A DNA stretch of 64,000 bases from Phycisphaeraceae bacterium. GTDB lineage: Bacteria > Planctomycetota > Phycisphaerae > Phycisphaerales > UBA1924. The notes under the pieces were generated by a model. It had not been told where the DNA came from. It did not search any database and saw only the letters and a list, made by a program, of their open reading frames with translations. Positions 16,457 through 25,307 of the stretch are shown in pieces (the first letter of the stretch is position 1; each line of letters starts with the position of its first letter). A program made the position numbers and the translations under genes. The stretch lies in NCBI GenBank assembly GCA_019636495.1, contig JAHBXL010000019.1:1-64000 (forward strand), in the 5' to 3' direction.

Positions 16457-17332
16457 ATGTCCGAAGTCGCCATTCGAACCCCGCAGAGCCCCGGCATCGG
16501 CGCCTACCTGAACCCGCTTGGGCTCTGTTCAGCACTGGCGGTACGGGCGGACCTGATCTGGCAGTTCGCCTCGCGCGAACTGCTGGAGCGGCACAAGGGC
16601 GCGATGCTCGGCGTGGCGTGGAACATCCTCAGCCCGCTTTTGACGCTCAGCGTGTACACGTTCGTATTCGGCTTTGTGCTCAAGGTGCGCTGGGAGAACA
16701 AGGGCGGGCACGCCTGGCAGGGCATCGACCCGCATCTGAGTTTCGCGCTCACGTTCTTCTGCGGGCACGCGCTGGCGCACCTGTTTGTCGAGTGCGTCGG
16801 CCGCGCGCCGACGGTGATCGCATCGCGCCCGAACCTGGTGCGCAAGGTCGTGTTCCCGCTGGAGATCCTGCCCGTCTCGGTGCTCGTCGCGGGGCTGGTG
16901 ACGCTGGCGGTCAGCGTGGGCATCCTGCTGGTGTGCTCGCTGATTTTCGCGGGCCGCATTCCGCCGACCGCGCCGTTGTTCCTGGTGCCCATCGTTCCGC
17001 TGGTGATGCTCGCGCTGGGCGCGAGTTGGTTTCTTGCGTCGCTGGGCGTGTTCCTGCGCGATGTCCGCAACGTCGTGCAGGTGCTGGTGCAGGTGATCGT
17101 GTTCATGAGCGCGGTGTTCTACCCGATCCAGCGCGTGCCGGAGTCGTGGCAGCCGCTGGTGCTCTACAACCCGCTGGCGGTCATCATCGAGAACGGCCGT
17201 CGCACGCTGCTGTGGGGAGAGTGGCCAGAATGGCACCGCCTGGCGTGGGTCACGCTGCTGGCGTTCATCGTGATGCAGGTCGGGTACGCCTGGTTCATGC
17301 GGACCAAGAGGGGGATGGCCGATGTCGTCTGA
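16457..17332 (+). CDS. wzm: Polysaccharide ABC exporter permease (Wzm/TagG-like)
   Basis: 291 residues from the ATG at 16457. Six hydrophobic segments and the block 'RELLERHKGAMLGVAWNILS' near residue 40 are characteristic of ABC-2 permeases that export O-antigen, capsule or teichoic acid chains ('R(E/D)lk.rykgS.LG..W'). 'VFYPIQRVPESWQPLVLYNP' near the end is the conserved ABC-2 motif. It overlaps the ATPase gene by 11 bases, so the two form one exporter. No O-antigen glycosyltransferase cluster is next to them, so the exported glycan is unknown. Confidence 0.9.
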   Translation: MSEVAIRTPQSPGIGAYLNPLGLCSALAVRADLIWQFASRELLERHKGAMLGVAWNILSPLLTLSVYTFVFGFVLKVRWENKGGHAWQGIDPHLSFALTFFCGHALAHLFVECVGRAPTVIASRPNLVRKVVFPLEILPVSVLVAGLVTLAVSVGILLVCSLIFAGRIPPTAPLFLVPIVPLVMLALGASWFLASLGVFLRDVRNVVQVLVQVIVFMSAVFYPIQRVPESWQPLVLYNPLAVIIENGRRTLLWGEWPEWHRLAWVTLLAFIVMQVGYAWFMRTKRGMADVV

Positions 17333-18674
17333 CCCCGCCCTGCATGGAGTGCCCACGCTGGACGACACGCTGGCCGTCAGCGTCCGCGGCGTCGGCAAGT
17401 GCTACGAGATCTACGACAAGCCCATCGACCGGCTGAAGCAGTCGATCCTTGGCCGCCTGCTGCAGAGCGAGTTTCACCGCAAGTTCTGGGCGCTGCGCGA
17501 TGTGTCGTTCGACGTGGCCCGCGGCGAGGCGGTGGGCATTGTCGGGCGCAACGGCTCGGGCAAGAGCACGATGCTGCAGATCATCGCCGGAACGCTCGCG
17601 CCGACCGAGGGTGTTGCGCTGGTGCGAGGAAGAGTCGCCGCGCTTTTGGAACTGGGAAGCGGCTTCAACCCTCACTTCACGGGGCGCGAGAACGCGTTCC
17701 TCGCGGGGGCCATCCGCGGCCTGTCGCGCCGCAGGATGGAAGAGAAGATCGACGACATCGCTGCGTTTGCCGACATCGGCGAGTTCTTCGACCAGCCGGT
17801 GGGGATGTACTCCAGCGGCATGCACGCGCGGCTGGCCTTCAGCGTGGCGAGCATGGTCGAGCCCGAGGTGCTGATCCTCGATGAAATTCTTGCCGTCGGC
17901 GATGCGAGTTTCACGCAAAAGTGCATGGCGAGGCTGCACAAACTGCTCGATTCCGGCGTGACACTGCTGTTTGTCAGCCACAACCTCGACTCGGTCAAGA
18001 GCCTCTGCCGGCGCGGCGTATACCTGGCCAAAGGCCGATCGGTCTTCGTGGGTCCGACCGAGCAGGCCGTGGACCACTACCTCAGTGTGGTGCGCGAGAC
18101 CCGCACGCAGCGAGCCGTCGAGAAGGTGGCCAAACTCGCCGACCCGCGCGAGCGCATCACCGAAGTCGACAGCGAACTGCGTTACGGCACCGGTCACGCG
18201 CAGGTCGAGCAGGTCCGCCTGCTGGACAGGCACGGCGACGAGCGCGAGGAGTTCGCCTTCGGCGAGCGCATCACCGTCGAGGTCTCGGTGCGCGCCGTCA
18301 TCAAGATCGAGCGCGTCGACGTCGAGTTCACGCTGCGCGACCAGACCGGGGTTGATCTGTTCGGCGCGACCGCCTTCGGCGAGGGCACGCGCGTACCGCG
18401 GCTGCGCGAGGGCGAACTGGCGGTGGTGCGATTCTCGTTCCGGCTGAATGTCCGCGCGGGGTCCTACGGCATCAGTGTGTCGGTCTCGCGCCGGCCCGAC
18501 GAACGCGGCGACGGCAAGGCCACGCTCGACCATCTCGACGCGTGTGCCGCGTTCCACTGCATCGGCCATCCGCGCCGAAAGATCCGAGGCAAGTACCTTC
18601 ACCCGGTGCAGGCCGAGTGCACGGTCCTTCGGCCCGGAGGGACGGTGCGGAAAGAGGTGGGGCGGTCCGTGTGA
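17322..18674 (+). CDS. wzt: Polysaccharide ABC exporter ATPase with C-terminal glycan-binding domain (Wzt-like)
   Basis: 450 residues. The ATPase domain (about 20-255) has Walker A 'GRNGSGKSTML', the shortened signature 'YSSGMHARLAFSVA', and Walker B 'VLILDEILAVGD', all typical of the Wzt/KpsT branch. Residues ~290-435 form an extra beta-rich domain ('VEVSVRAVIKIERVDVEFTL' and 'VVRFSFRLNVRAGSYGISV') that in Wzt recognises the capped end of the chain to be exported. This suggests chain-length control by capping. Partner of the preceding permease. Confidence 0.9.
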   Translation: MSSDPALHGVPTLDDTLAVSVRGVGKCYEIYDKPIDRLKQSILGRLLQSEFHRKFWALRDVSFDVARGEAVGIVGRNGSGKSTMLQIIAGTLAPTEGVALVRGRVAALLELGSGFNPHFTGRENAFLAGAIRGLSRRRMEEKIDDIAAFADIGEFFDQPVGMYSSGMHARLAFSVASMVEPEVLILDEILAVGDASFTQKCMARLHKLLDSGVTLLFVSHNLDSVKSLCRRGVYLAKGRSVFVGPTEQAVDHYLSVVRETRTQRAVEKVAKLADPRERITEVDSELRYGTGHAQVEQVRLLDRHGDEREEFAFGERITVEVSVRAVIKIERVDVEFTLRDQTGVDLFGATAFGEGTRVPRLREGELAVVRFSFRLNVRAGSYGISVSVSRRPDERGDGKATLDHLDACAAFHCIGHPRRKIRGKYLHPVQAECTVLRPGGTVRKEVGRSV

Positions 18675-18699
18675 CGCGACCCGAACAGGGCACTACACT
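18671..18699 (+). promoter_or_regulatory. Promoter of nuoH
   Basis: GTGACG (18671-18676), a 17-base spacer and TACACT (18694-18699) lie only 9 bases from the nuoH ATG. The mRNA would have almost no leader, and no Shine-Dalgarno sequence is present. Confidence 0.5.
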
Positions 18700-18708
18700 A
18701 CGCCCCAC

Positions 18709-20046
18709 ATGGACGCCCCCAGTTTCATCACGGCCCAACTGCTCGTCAGTGTCGTCGTGATTCTCGCCGTCGTTCACCTCATCCTCGTGCTCGCCGGGTA
18801 CTGCACGTACTTTGAGCGCAAGGTCTCGGCCTACATCCAGGACCGCATCGGTCCCAACCGCGTCGGGTTCGATCTCAACCTGCCCGCGCTGTGGTTTCTC
18901 AAGGGCCTGTGGGGCTTGGGCCAGCCGCTGGCCGACGGCCTGAAGTTCATGCTCAAGGAGGACTACCGGCCCAAGGGCGCGGACAAGATCCTGTTCTCCC
19001 TTGGGCCGATCGCCTGCGTCATTCCCGCGTTGATCGGCTTTGCGATCATCCCGTGGGGTGGCACGGTCGAGGTTCCTTCGTTCACGATCCCGCTGCTGAA
19101 CTGGCACATCGAGGGCGGGCCGTGCGTGGTGGCCGGGGCTCCGATCAACGTCGGTGTCATTTACCTGCTGGCGGTCGGATCGCTCTCCATCTACGGCATC
19201 ACGCTCGCCGGCTGGGCCTCGAACAACAAGTACTCATTCCTCGGCGCGCTCCGCGCTTCGGCGCAGATGATCTCCTACGAGATCCCGCTGGGCCTGTGCC
19301 TGCTCACCGTGCTGCTGCTCACCGGATCCCTGCTGCCCGAGAAGATCATCGAGCACCAGGTGACGCACGGCTGGCTGGTGCTGGCGCATCCCATCGCGGC
19401 GATTCTCTTCTTCACGTGCGTTCTGGCCGAGTGCAACCGAACCCCGTTCGACAACGCGGAGTGCGAGCAGGAACTGGTCGGCGGTTACCACACCGAGTAC
19501 GGCGCGATGCGCTGGGCCCTGTTCTTCCTGGCCGAGTACTCGCACATGATCACGAGTTCCGCGTTCTTCGCACTCCTGTTCCTGGGCGGCTATCACCTGC
19601 CGCTGGGCATCGAGCACCACCTCCTCACGCCCGAATCCACCGGCGTGCTGGCGATGCTGCTGAAGTTCCACGTCTTCATCGCCAAGGTCCTCGCGATCAT
19701 CTTCCTGATGATGCTCGTCCGATGGTCGATCCCGCGCCTCAAGTTCGACCAGATCATGGCCGTCGCCTGGCAGGGCATGATCCCCATCAGCCTGGTCATC
19801 GTCGTCGGCACCGCGGTGCTCGTGCACACCGGACGCGCCGGCACGCTGTGGATGCTCGCCTTCAACGGCGCGCTGGCCGCGGCGATCTCCATCCTCCTGC
19901 CGCTCATGCCCCGTGCCACCAGCAACAAGCGCGTCCGCCTCGCCGGTTCGCGCTGGTACCCGGCATTGGGCGAGGTCGCGCGGACGCAGTCGGTTGACCC
20001 TCGAGCGCTCGAAGACCGGCCCTACGAGGGCTCGCTCCCGGCCTGA
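18709..20046 (+). CDS. nuoH: NADH-quinone oxidoreductase subunit H
   Basis: 445 residues. NuoH is the membrane subunit of complex I that lies at the quinone site and links the peripheral arm to the pumping arm. The family blocks are intact: 'YFERKVSAYIQDRIGPNRVG', 'GLGQPLADGLKFMLKED', 'RASAQMISYEIPLGL', 'LAECNRTPFDNAECEQELVG' and 'HTEYGAMRWALFFLAEYSH'. It is slightly longer than the usual ~330-400 residues because of an extended loop near residue 120 and a C-terminal tail. No other nuo gene is in the window, so it is split from the rest of complex I. Start chosen by family length. Confidence 0.95.
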   Translation: MDAPSFITAQLLVSVVVILAVVHLILVLAGYCTYFERKVSAYIQDRIGPNRVGFDLNLPALWFLKGLWGLGQPLADGLKFMLKEDYRPKGADKILFSLGPIACVIPALIGFAIIPWGGTVEVPSFTIPLLNWHIEGGPCVVAGAPINVGVIYLLAVGSLSIYGITLAGWASNNKYSFLGALRASAQMISYEIPLGLCLLTVLLLTGSLLPEKIIEHQVTHGWLVLAHPIAAILFFTCVLAECNRTPFDNAECEQELVGGYHTEYGAMRWALFFLAEYSHMITSSAFFALLFLGGYHLPLGIEHHLLTPESTGVLAMLLKFHVFIAKVLAIIFLMMLVRWSIPRLKFDQIMAVAWQGMIPISLVIVVGTAVLVHTGRAGTLWMLAFNGALAAAISILLPLMPRATSNKRVRLAGSRWYPALGEVARTQSVDPRALEDRPYEGSLPA

Positions 20047-20064
20047 GAAGCGCGGCCGCGCGGT

Positions 20065-21033
20065 TCACTGATTCGGGATGACCTGGTCCCCCGCGCGGTT
20101 CACGGTGTACATCGCTGGCAGCAGGTAGTTCCGGTCCTTGTACACCAGCACCTGACCGCTGATCGTGAACGTCGCGTTCTCGCCGAGGCGCTCGGCGATC
20201 GACTCGATCCCCGCGAGGTTCGCGCACGGCAACAGCACCATCGGCGGTTCCGGCACGACCCCCGACGACCCGCTGTCCATGATGAACACCGGCTCGCCTG
20301 CCGCCGATCGCACCACGCGACCTCGCCGCGGCGTCAGCACGCCCGCCGGACGAAGCCGCGGCGTGCCGTTCTCAGCACCGCTCGAATCCGCCGCGGCGGT
20401 GCGAGAGGGGTTCGCCGCGCGGCGCGAGCCGATCGCCCGGTCCAGGTCCGCCACGATCTGCTCGATCGTCGGCTCGGCCACGGCCGGATCGGTCGCTGTA
20501 GTCGGGCTTGCGGCGGGCTTGGGTTCGGCGTGCGAATCGGTCTCATCGGTTTCTGGTTCCGCCGCGGGCGTATCCACCAGCGGCGGAGCGGTGGGCAGCA
20601 GGTAGTTGTGCCCGGCGTACGCCATCACCTGCCCGGTCACGACCATCCGCGCGCCGGTCTGACGAACATCTTCTTCATCCATGCGGGCCGCCAGACGCTC
20701 CATCGCCGCAAGGTGCTCGCTCGGAAGCACGACCATCGGGGGCATCTGGCGGCCGCGGCGGTCGCGGTCGAAGACAAAGAACCACCGACCGCTCTTGCCC
20801 TTCACCAGCGCGCCACGCGCCGAGGAGACAAACGCCCCTTCACGGACCAGCGATGGCCCGCGATCCACCCCCAGTTCGTTCTGGACCGAGCCCGGCAACC
20901 CCGGACGAACCGGCGATGGCTGCGGCTGCGTCGGACGGGGCGGGTCGCCCGATGCCGCGAGGCTCGTCGCCGCACAAACCAATGCCACGCCGGCGGCGTG
21001 CACTTTCCGATGGGCGATCGTTCGAGCGAACAT
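20065..21033 (-). CDS. Secreted protein with a duplicated ~65-residue domain
   Basis: 322 residues from the ATG at 21033 (GGAGG 4-8 bases upstream). Signal peptide at 1-27 ('GVALVCAATSLAASGD'). The same module occurs twice. The first copy (~75-140) reads 'GRWFFVFDRDRRG...MPPMVVLPSEHLAAMERLA...VVTGQVMAYAGHNYLLP'. The second (~240-310) reads 'GEPVFIMDSG...EPPMVLLPCANLAGIESIA...TISGQVLVYKDRNYLLP'. They are joined by an acidic, Ala/Pro-rich linker. Each module looks like a small OB-like or beta fold ending in 'NYLLP'. I do not recognise the family, but the secreted two-module build suggests envelope work. Confidence 0.75.
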   Translation of the reverse strand: MFARTIAHRKVHAAGVALVCAATSLAASGDPPRPTQPQPSPVRPGLPGSVQNELGVDRGPSLVREGAFVSSARGALVKGKSGRWFFVFDRDRRGRQMPPMVVLPSEHLAAMERLAARMDEEDVRQTGARMVVTGQVMAYAGHNYLLPTAPPLVDTPAAEPETDETDSHAEPKPAASPTTATDPAVAEPTIEQIVADLDRAIGSRRAANPSRTAAADSSGAENGTPRLRPAGVLTPRRGRVVRSAAGEPVFIMDSGSSGVVPEPPMVLLPCANLAGIESIAERLGENATFTISGQVLVYKDRNYLLPAMYTVNRAGDQVIPNQ

Positions 21034-21254
21034 GGTGCCTCCGTGCGCGAGTCCCTTCGGTCGGTTCGCGGCGTCCGTGGCCGGGCAGCCGCGCTCCACG
21101 ATGGTATTCGATCGGCTACGCGGCCAGTGCGACATGGGCCAAGCAGGGCCGAGAACCCCTCCGCGAAGGCCCGGAACGGCCGGGAACCGCATTCTCCGGC
21201 GCACGCGGCTTGACGGAGTGCGCTCCACGACTTACGGTGTGTGCTTGACAAGGC

Positions 21255-21335
21255 GGCCGAGTGCCCGAGCGGTCTAAGGGGACGGATTGCAAATCCGTTG
21301 CGCAAGCTTCGTGGGTTCGAATCCCACCTCGGCCT
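21255..21335 (+). tRNA. tRNA-Cys (GCA)
   Basis: Acceptor GGCCGAG pairs with CTCGGCC, discriminator base U73 as expected for tRNA-Cys, D-stem CCC/GGG, anticodon stem ACGGA/TCCGT with loop TTGCAAA (anticodon GCA), and T-arm GTGGG-TTCGAAT-CCCAC. No CCA is encoded. The variable region is 12 bases (TGCGCAAGCTTC), as long as in class II tRNAs; tRNA-Cys normally has 4-5. Confidence 0.93.
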
Positions 21336-21460
21336 TTCGATGTCGGATGGGGGGCTGAATCAGGGGGCTGAATCAGGGGGGCGGTGGGGGTGATCTGAGC
21401 CCTTCAGGCGCGTGATGGTCGCCATGGGGCGCGGCGGCGGCACGCCGGGCCGAGATTTTG

Positions 21461-21466
21461 TATACT
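21461..21466 (+). promoter_or_regulatory. -10 box of the STAS gene
   Basis: TATACT ends 9 bases before the ATG at 21476, predicting a leaderless or nearly leaderless transcript. No clear -35 is seen. Confidence 0.5.
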
Positions 21467-21475
21467 CCGGCCCTC

Positions 21476-21886
21476 ATGCCCACCGACTGGTCCGAAGGCA
21501 TCCTGCTCAGCGAGTTGGCCGATGAGCCGGAACTCTCCGAAGAGTTCGCCGCGATCTTCGCCCGCCTGCGCAGCGACGATGACGAAGGCGAACTGAGTTC
21601 GGCCCGCGAGGGCAGCCGCGGCGAGCGTCCGCTGACGCCCGCGGACAACGTGCCGCACGTGGTGCTGAACTTCTCCGGCGTGTCATACCTGAACTCGACG
21701 CACATCGCCGCGCTGCTGCGGATGCGCAAACGCCTGGCCGAGGCGGGCCGGCAGTTGGTGCTGTGTTCGATGAGCGACGAGGTGTGGTCGATGATGATGC
21801 TGACAGGCCTGGACAAGGTCTTTGTCTTCGCTCCCGATCCGATGACCGCGCTGGCCAGCGTGCAGTTGAAGCAGCAGGGGGAGTGA
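21476..21886 (+). CDS. STAS-domain protein (anti-anti-sigma-like)
   Basis: 136 residues. The STAS core runs from about 60 to 130: 'HVVLNFSGVSYLNSTHIAAL' carries the conserved Ser that is phosphorylated in SpoIIAA-type proteins (Ser74 in NSTH), followed by 'RMRKRLAEAGRQLVLCSM' and 'MLTGLDKVFVFAPDP'. The N-terminal ~55 residues are acidic and extend the usual ~110-residue domain. Such proteins release sigma factors by binding anti-sigma kinases. No kinase is next to it. Confidence 0.8.
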   Translation: MPTDWSEGILLSELADEPELSEEFAAIFARLRSDDDEGELSSAREGSRGERPLTPADNVPHVVLNFSGVSYLNSTHIAALLRMRKRLAEAGRQLVLCSMSDEVWSMMMLTGLDKVFVFAPDPMTALASVQLKQQGE

Positions 21887-22261
21887 GCGTGGAAGCGGCG
21901 CGACATGGCCAACCCGGCCGTGCGCAGGGCCGCGAACCAGCGCGGCCAGGCACGATTTCCTTCGACTTCGCGAGAGCAGGCCACGATTGCACGGGCCCCT
22001 GCTCAAAGCCGTCAGCACCGGAAGGCGCTCGATGAGCGGTTGCCGTCGTGTTGCCCCAAGATCCCCGGCGTGACGACACGGGGTCAACCCGCGCCCGGGC
22101 TATCGAATGTGATCGTCAACCCGATCGCCTGCGGCGGCTCTCGGCTCCGGGGGTTCAGTTCGACGTTCATCCTGAAGGGGTCATCCCGAAACTTGGATCG
22201 GAGGCTCTCGCCGAAACGGCCCGCGCTGCCAGTGGCGGAAAGAGCGCATGTGCCGAAGTTG
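21887..22261. other. Intergenic stretch without a clear gene
   Basis: 375 bases between two genes ending toward each other. A 62-codon minus-strand frame (22084-22272) overlaps the end of the next gene but lacks an RBS and any recognisable domain. I see no convincing terminator or RNA here. Confidence 0.4.
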
Positions 22262-24565
22262 TCAGCAGCCACCCAACCAAGCAGTCAGAAAAGCGAAGAT
22301 CGCAGGAACCCCGGGCGAGCCGCCGAAGTTGTACGCCGCCGGATCGCCCGCGAACCACGCGGCCAGGAAGATGAAGATGTCGGCCACCTGTACCGAGCCA
22401 TTGGCATCGAAGTCGGCATCACAACACCCATCCGGAACTCCCCAGATGGCGAGTTGTGCTGTCCAGGCACCATCGGCCATGCCGAAGTTTCCCGATGCCA
22501 GGACTCTGCCATCCGGGAGTGTGCACATGCCAAGAACGGCGGCACTCAGTCCTTCGCCAAGCGCCTCCCAGTGGCCCGCTTCGCGGCGGACCGCGATGAA
22601 CTGGTCAGGCCCAAATGCCCCGTGGTAGAGGCGCCCGGCTGCGACAAGTTCGCCGCTCGGCAGGAAGTCGACAGCATTGATGTCGCGCGATGCAGTCGAG
22701 AGCCCAACCCCCGACCATGCCCAGTCCGCATTGATGGCCAGACCCGTGTAGTTTCCACCGAGGTGAGTGAATGACCCCGCCGCGATGACGTGACCATCCG
22801 GCGACAGCGTAAGGGACTTGACGGTGCCTTGTCCCACATCGCCGTAGTAACCGAGCGGCGTCCAGCCGCCCATTGTCTGATAGACGAACGGGGTGTACAA
22901 AAAGGTCGATGGTCTGCGCTGGCCACCCGCCACCACCATGCCATTGGGGCGCACCGTCAATGACTCAACGCTCACGGAGTTCGGCACACCCGGACCGATG
23001 GCGGTCCATGACACACCATCCCATCGGGCGATCATGTTGGCCGACACGCCGCCGGCATTCGAGAAGACTCCACCTGCCACCACGTGCCCGTCATGATTCA
23101 GCGCCAAGGCGTGAACGGCACCGTTTGTGCCGCCGCCGACCGCGGACCAGGTCGTCCCGTTCCAACGGGCGACGCGATTGGCAGCGTTTCCTCCGGCATT
23201 GGTGAACTCGCCCCCGACGACCAGATCGCCGTTGGGCATCGGGAGCACCGCGTTGACCTTGCCGTCAAGCCCTGCACCGAGCGGATGCCAGGCTTGACCG
23301 TCCCACAGCGCGATGCGCCGCGCAGGAACTCCGCCGATAGTCACGAACCTCCCCGCCGCGATTACGTTTCCTGATGACAGTCTCAGCAGGAGAGTTGGCG
23401 CATGGCTGGTCCCGGGGCCCGCGGGACCCAACGTCGCGCCGTCCCAGACCGCCAACCGGTTTACGGTTACGCCTCCAACTCCGATGAATGAACCCCCTGC
23501 GACGGCGCGCCCATCGGGCATGACGTGCAAGCACAGCACCTCGGGATCGGTCATCCCGGATCCGACCGCGGACCATGATTGACCGTTCCATCGTGCGAGG
23601 TGTTGCGCAGGAACACCCCCTGCCTGCCAGAAGGCGCCGCCAGCAATGACGTCGCCGTCGGGCAACGTCTGAAGAGAACGCACGGTTCCGGAGATCCCCC
23701 CCGCGACCGGCCACCAGTGTGCTCCATCCCACCTCGCCACGCGCATCGCGGGCGAGCCGCCCGCACTGTCGAACTCGCCGCCAACAACGAGGTCTCCCGA
23801 TGGCAGGCGAGTCAACGCGTTGGCATTGCCGTTGAGGCCGCCGGCCAGATCCGACCAGTTCGAGCCGTCCCATCGCGCGATGCGGCTTGCCGGTGATTGG
23901 CCGCTCATCGCAAACCTCCCGCCGGCCACGACACCGCCGAACGGCTCGACCAGCAGCGTCTCAACGTCATTGTCGAAGCCGGATCCGAGCGGCTGCCATG
24001 CGGCGCCATCCCACTTCGCAATACGATTTGCCGCGACCCCGCCCGCGGTTGTGAAACTACCCGCGGCGATCAACTCACCAGTCGGGAGCGCCGCAAGTGC
24101 TCTCACGGAGCTGTTCACGCCGGCGCCCATCGCCACCCACTGCTGAGTATCGCGGCTCCAGCGTGCGATGTTGTTTGCCGGGACATCCGCCGCGTGAGTG
24201 AACCATCCGCCGATCACGAGATCACCGTTCTGCAATACCGCCAACGACCAGATGTGACCGCCAGTGACCCACGGACCACCGAGGGCCGACCAACTGTCCG
24301 CATGCTGATATGCAATGCGGTCCACAGGAGTTCCACCGGCGAGGCTGAAGTCGCCTGCGACGGTCAGAACCGGCCCGGAGGGCCCATCGCCATCAGGATC
24401 CCACGTTGTGATGGCGCTGACCGGTCCGTTGAGGCCGGGGCGAGCACTCAGGAACTGCCACTGCTGAACGCAGGGTCCCTGTGCAACGACATCCCGGGCG
24501 GTCTGGGCCAGGACCAGGAGCCCCGTCGTGGCGACCAGCAGCGCGTGGACCGGGCGGGTGTTCAT
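22262..24565 (-). CDS. Large secreted beta-propeller-repeat protein with a dockerin-like C-terminus
   Basis: 767 residues from the ATG at 24565 (CAGGAGTC upstream). Signal peptide at 1-28. The body is about 14 repeats of ~45 residues of the form 'NGDLVVGGEFTNAGGNAANR' followed by 'VARWNGTTWSAVGGG', a delta-60-like or Kelch-type blade that probably builds one or two beta-propellers. The last ~55 residues, 'CCDADFDANGSVQVADIFIF' then 'LAAWFAGD', form a calcium-loop dockerin-like tail found in Phycisphaerae secreted proteins. It is probably exported and anchored at the cell surface. Binding partner unknown. Confidence 0.85.
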   Translation of the reverse strand: MNTRPVHALLVATTGLLVLAQTARDVVAQGPCVQQWQFLSARPGLNGPVSAITTWDPDGDGPSGPVLTVAGDFSLAGGTPVDRIAYQHADSWSALGGPWVTGGHIWSLAVLQNGDLVIGGWFTHAADVPANNIARWSRDTQQWVAMGAGVNSSVRALAALPTGELIAAGSFTTAGGVAANRIAKWDGAAWQPLGSGFDNDVETLLVEPFGGVVAGGRFAMSGQSPASRIARWDGSNWSDLAGGLNGNANALTRLPSGDLVVGGEFDSAGGSPAMRVARWDGAHWWPVAGGISGTVRSLQTLPDGDVIAGGAFWQAGGVPAQHLARWNGQSWSAVGSGMTDPEVLCLHVMPDGRAVAGGSFIGVGGVTVNRLAVWDGATLGPAGPGTSHAPTLLLRLSSGNVIAAGRFVTIGGVPARRIALWDGQAWHPLGAGLDGKVNAVLPMPNGDLVVGGEFTNAGGNAANRVARWNGTTWSAVGGGTNGAVHALALNHDGHVVAGGVFSNAGGVSANMIARWDGVSWTAIGPGVPNSVSVESLTVRPNGMVVAGGQRRPSTFLYTPFVYQTMGGWTPLGYYGDVGQGTVKSLTLSPDGHVIAAGSFTHLGGNYTGLAINADWAWSGVGLSTASRDINAVDFLPSGELVAAGRLYHGAFGPDQFIAVRREAGHWEALGEGLSAAVLGMCTLPDGRVLASGNFGMADGAWTAQLAIWGVPDGCCDADFDANGSVQVADIFIFLAAWFAGDPAAYNFGGSPGVPAIFAFLTAWLGGC

Positions 24566-24888
24566 CCTGCGACTCCTGTGCAGTCTCAAGACAGTCTACA
24601 TCAAGCGGTGGACAAGCACAAGCAACCTGCTCCGCCGGTTTCGCATGTCTGTGGGATGCTCCAGTGGGCAAGGACGCACGGCATCGCCGCAATGGACGCG
24701 CTCTGGAGCGCTTCCCGGGTCTCGGATACCGCCGGACGTGGGTTCATCGGTCTTCATTGGTGACCCGCGCGGCCGCGGCGGCTTGGCGGCAGCCGAAACT
24801 GCCAAAGACCCCCGCGTACACACCCCCGACCTGTTTGACATGCCCGATCATTCTGTTACATTGCGGCTCTCACACAAGGAGCCTCCAG
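24566..24888. promoter_or_regulatory. Divergent spacer with two promoters
   Basis: 323 bases between divergent genes. The minus side has TAGACT (plus-strand AGTCTA at about 24592-24597) upstream of the propeller gene. The plus side has the consensus promoter at 24835-24862. No gene is seen in between. Confidence 0.5.
24835..24862 (+). promoter_or_regulatory. Consensus sigma-70 promoter
   Basis: TTGACA (24835-24840), a 16-base spacer and TACATT (24857-24862) preceded by the extended -10 TG at 24854-24855. The closest match to consensus in the window. It drives the small gene at 24889. Confidence 0.75.
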
Positions 24889-25275
24889 ATGGACGGGAAA
24901 GCCGTTGGCGGAGTGGTGGTGCTTGCGTTGGTGATCGCCGTGTTTCTCGGCCGCGGCATGCTGGCCAGAGACAACTTCGAGTCCAAGTACCTGACCGAGG
25001 CGTACGCGCTGGTCGAGCACTGCGACAAGTACCGCAAGCACCAGGGGTACATCATCGGGATCTGCGAATCGGCCCACGAGGCGGCCTTCCAGAAGGCCTA
25101 CACAGCGGGCAGCCGCCGGCGCAAGGCCAAGTTCGATGAGAACCGCTATTACCCGGAGTTCTTCAGAGTCATGCGCGAGCGTGCGATCACCGATGGGCAG
25201 TACGAGGTGGCCGAATCGGTCACCAAACTCGCCGAGGACTTCGCAACGGGGAAGGTCACGCTTGTTCCGGGTTGA
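24889..25275 (+). CDS. Small membrane-anchored protein of unknown function
   Basis: 128 residues from the ATG at 24889, with AAGGAG at 24876-24881. One N-terminal helix (about 5-25, 'VGGVVVLALVIAVFLGRGML') is followed by a charged, helical and probably extracytoplasmic domain with two cysteines ('EHCDKYRKH' and 'GICESAHEAAFQKAY'). Not recognised. The near-consensus promoter suggests strong expression. Confidence 0.75.
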   Translation: MDGKAVGGVVVLALVIAVFLGRGMLARDNFESKYLTEAYALVEHCDKYRKHQGYIIGICESAHEAAFQKAYTAGSRRRKAKFDENRYYPEFFRVMRERAITDGQYEVAESVTKLAEDFATGKVTLVPG

Positions 25276-25307
25276 TGCGTTCCGCGGCGGCTTGGACGCA
25301 CCCAGCA

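Noticed and set aside
21245..21250. TTGACA as a promoter element for tRNA-Cys
   Set aside because: It ends 4 bases before the mature tRNA, so it cannot be the -35 of that gene; no matching -10 follows outside the tRNA.
22084..22272. A 62-codon minus-strand gene after the propeller protein
   Set aside because: No ribosome site, no domain, and it overlaps the previous stop; coding character is not better than background.
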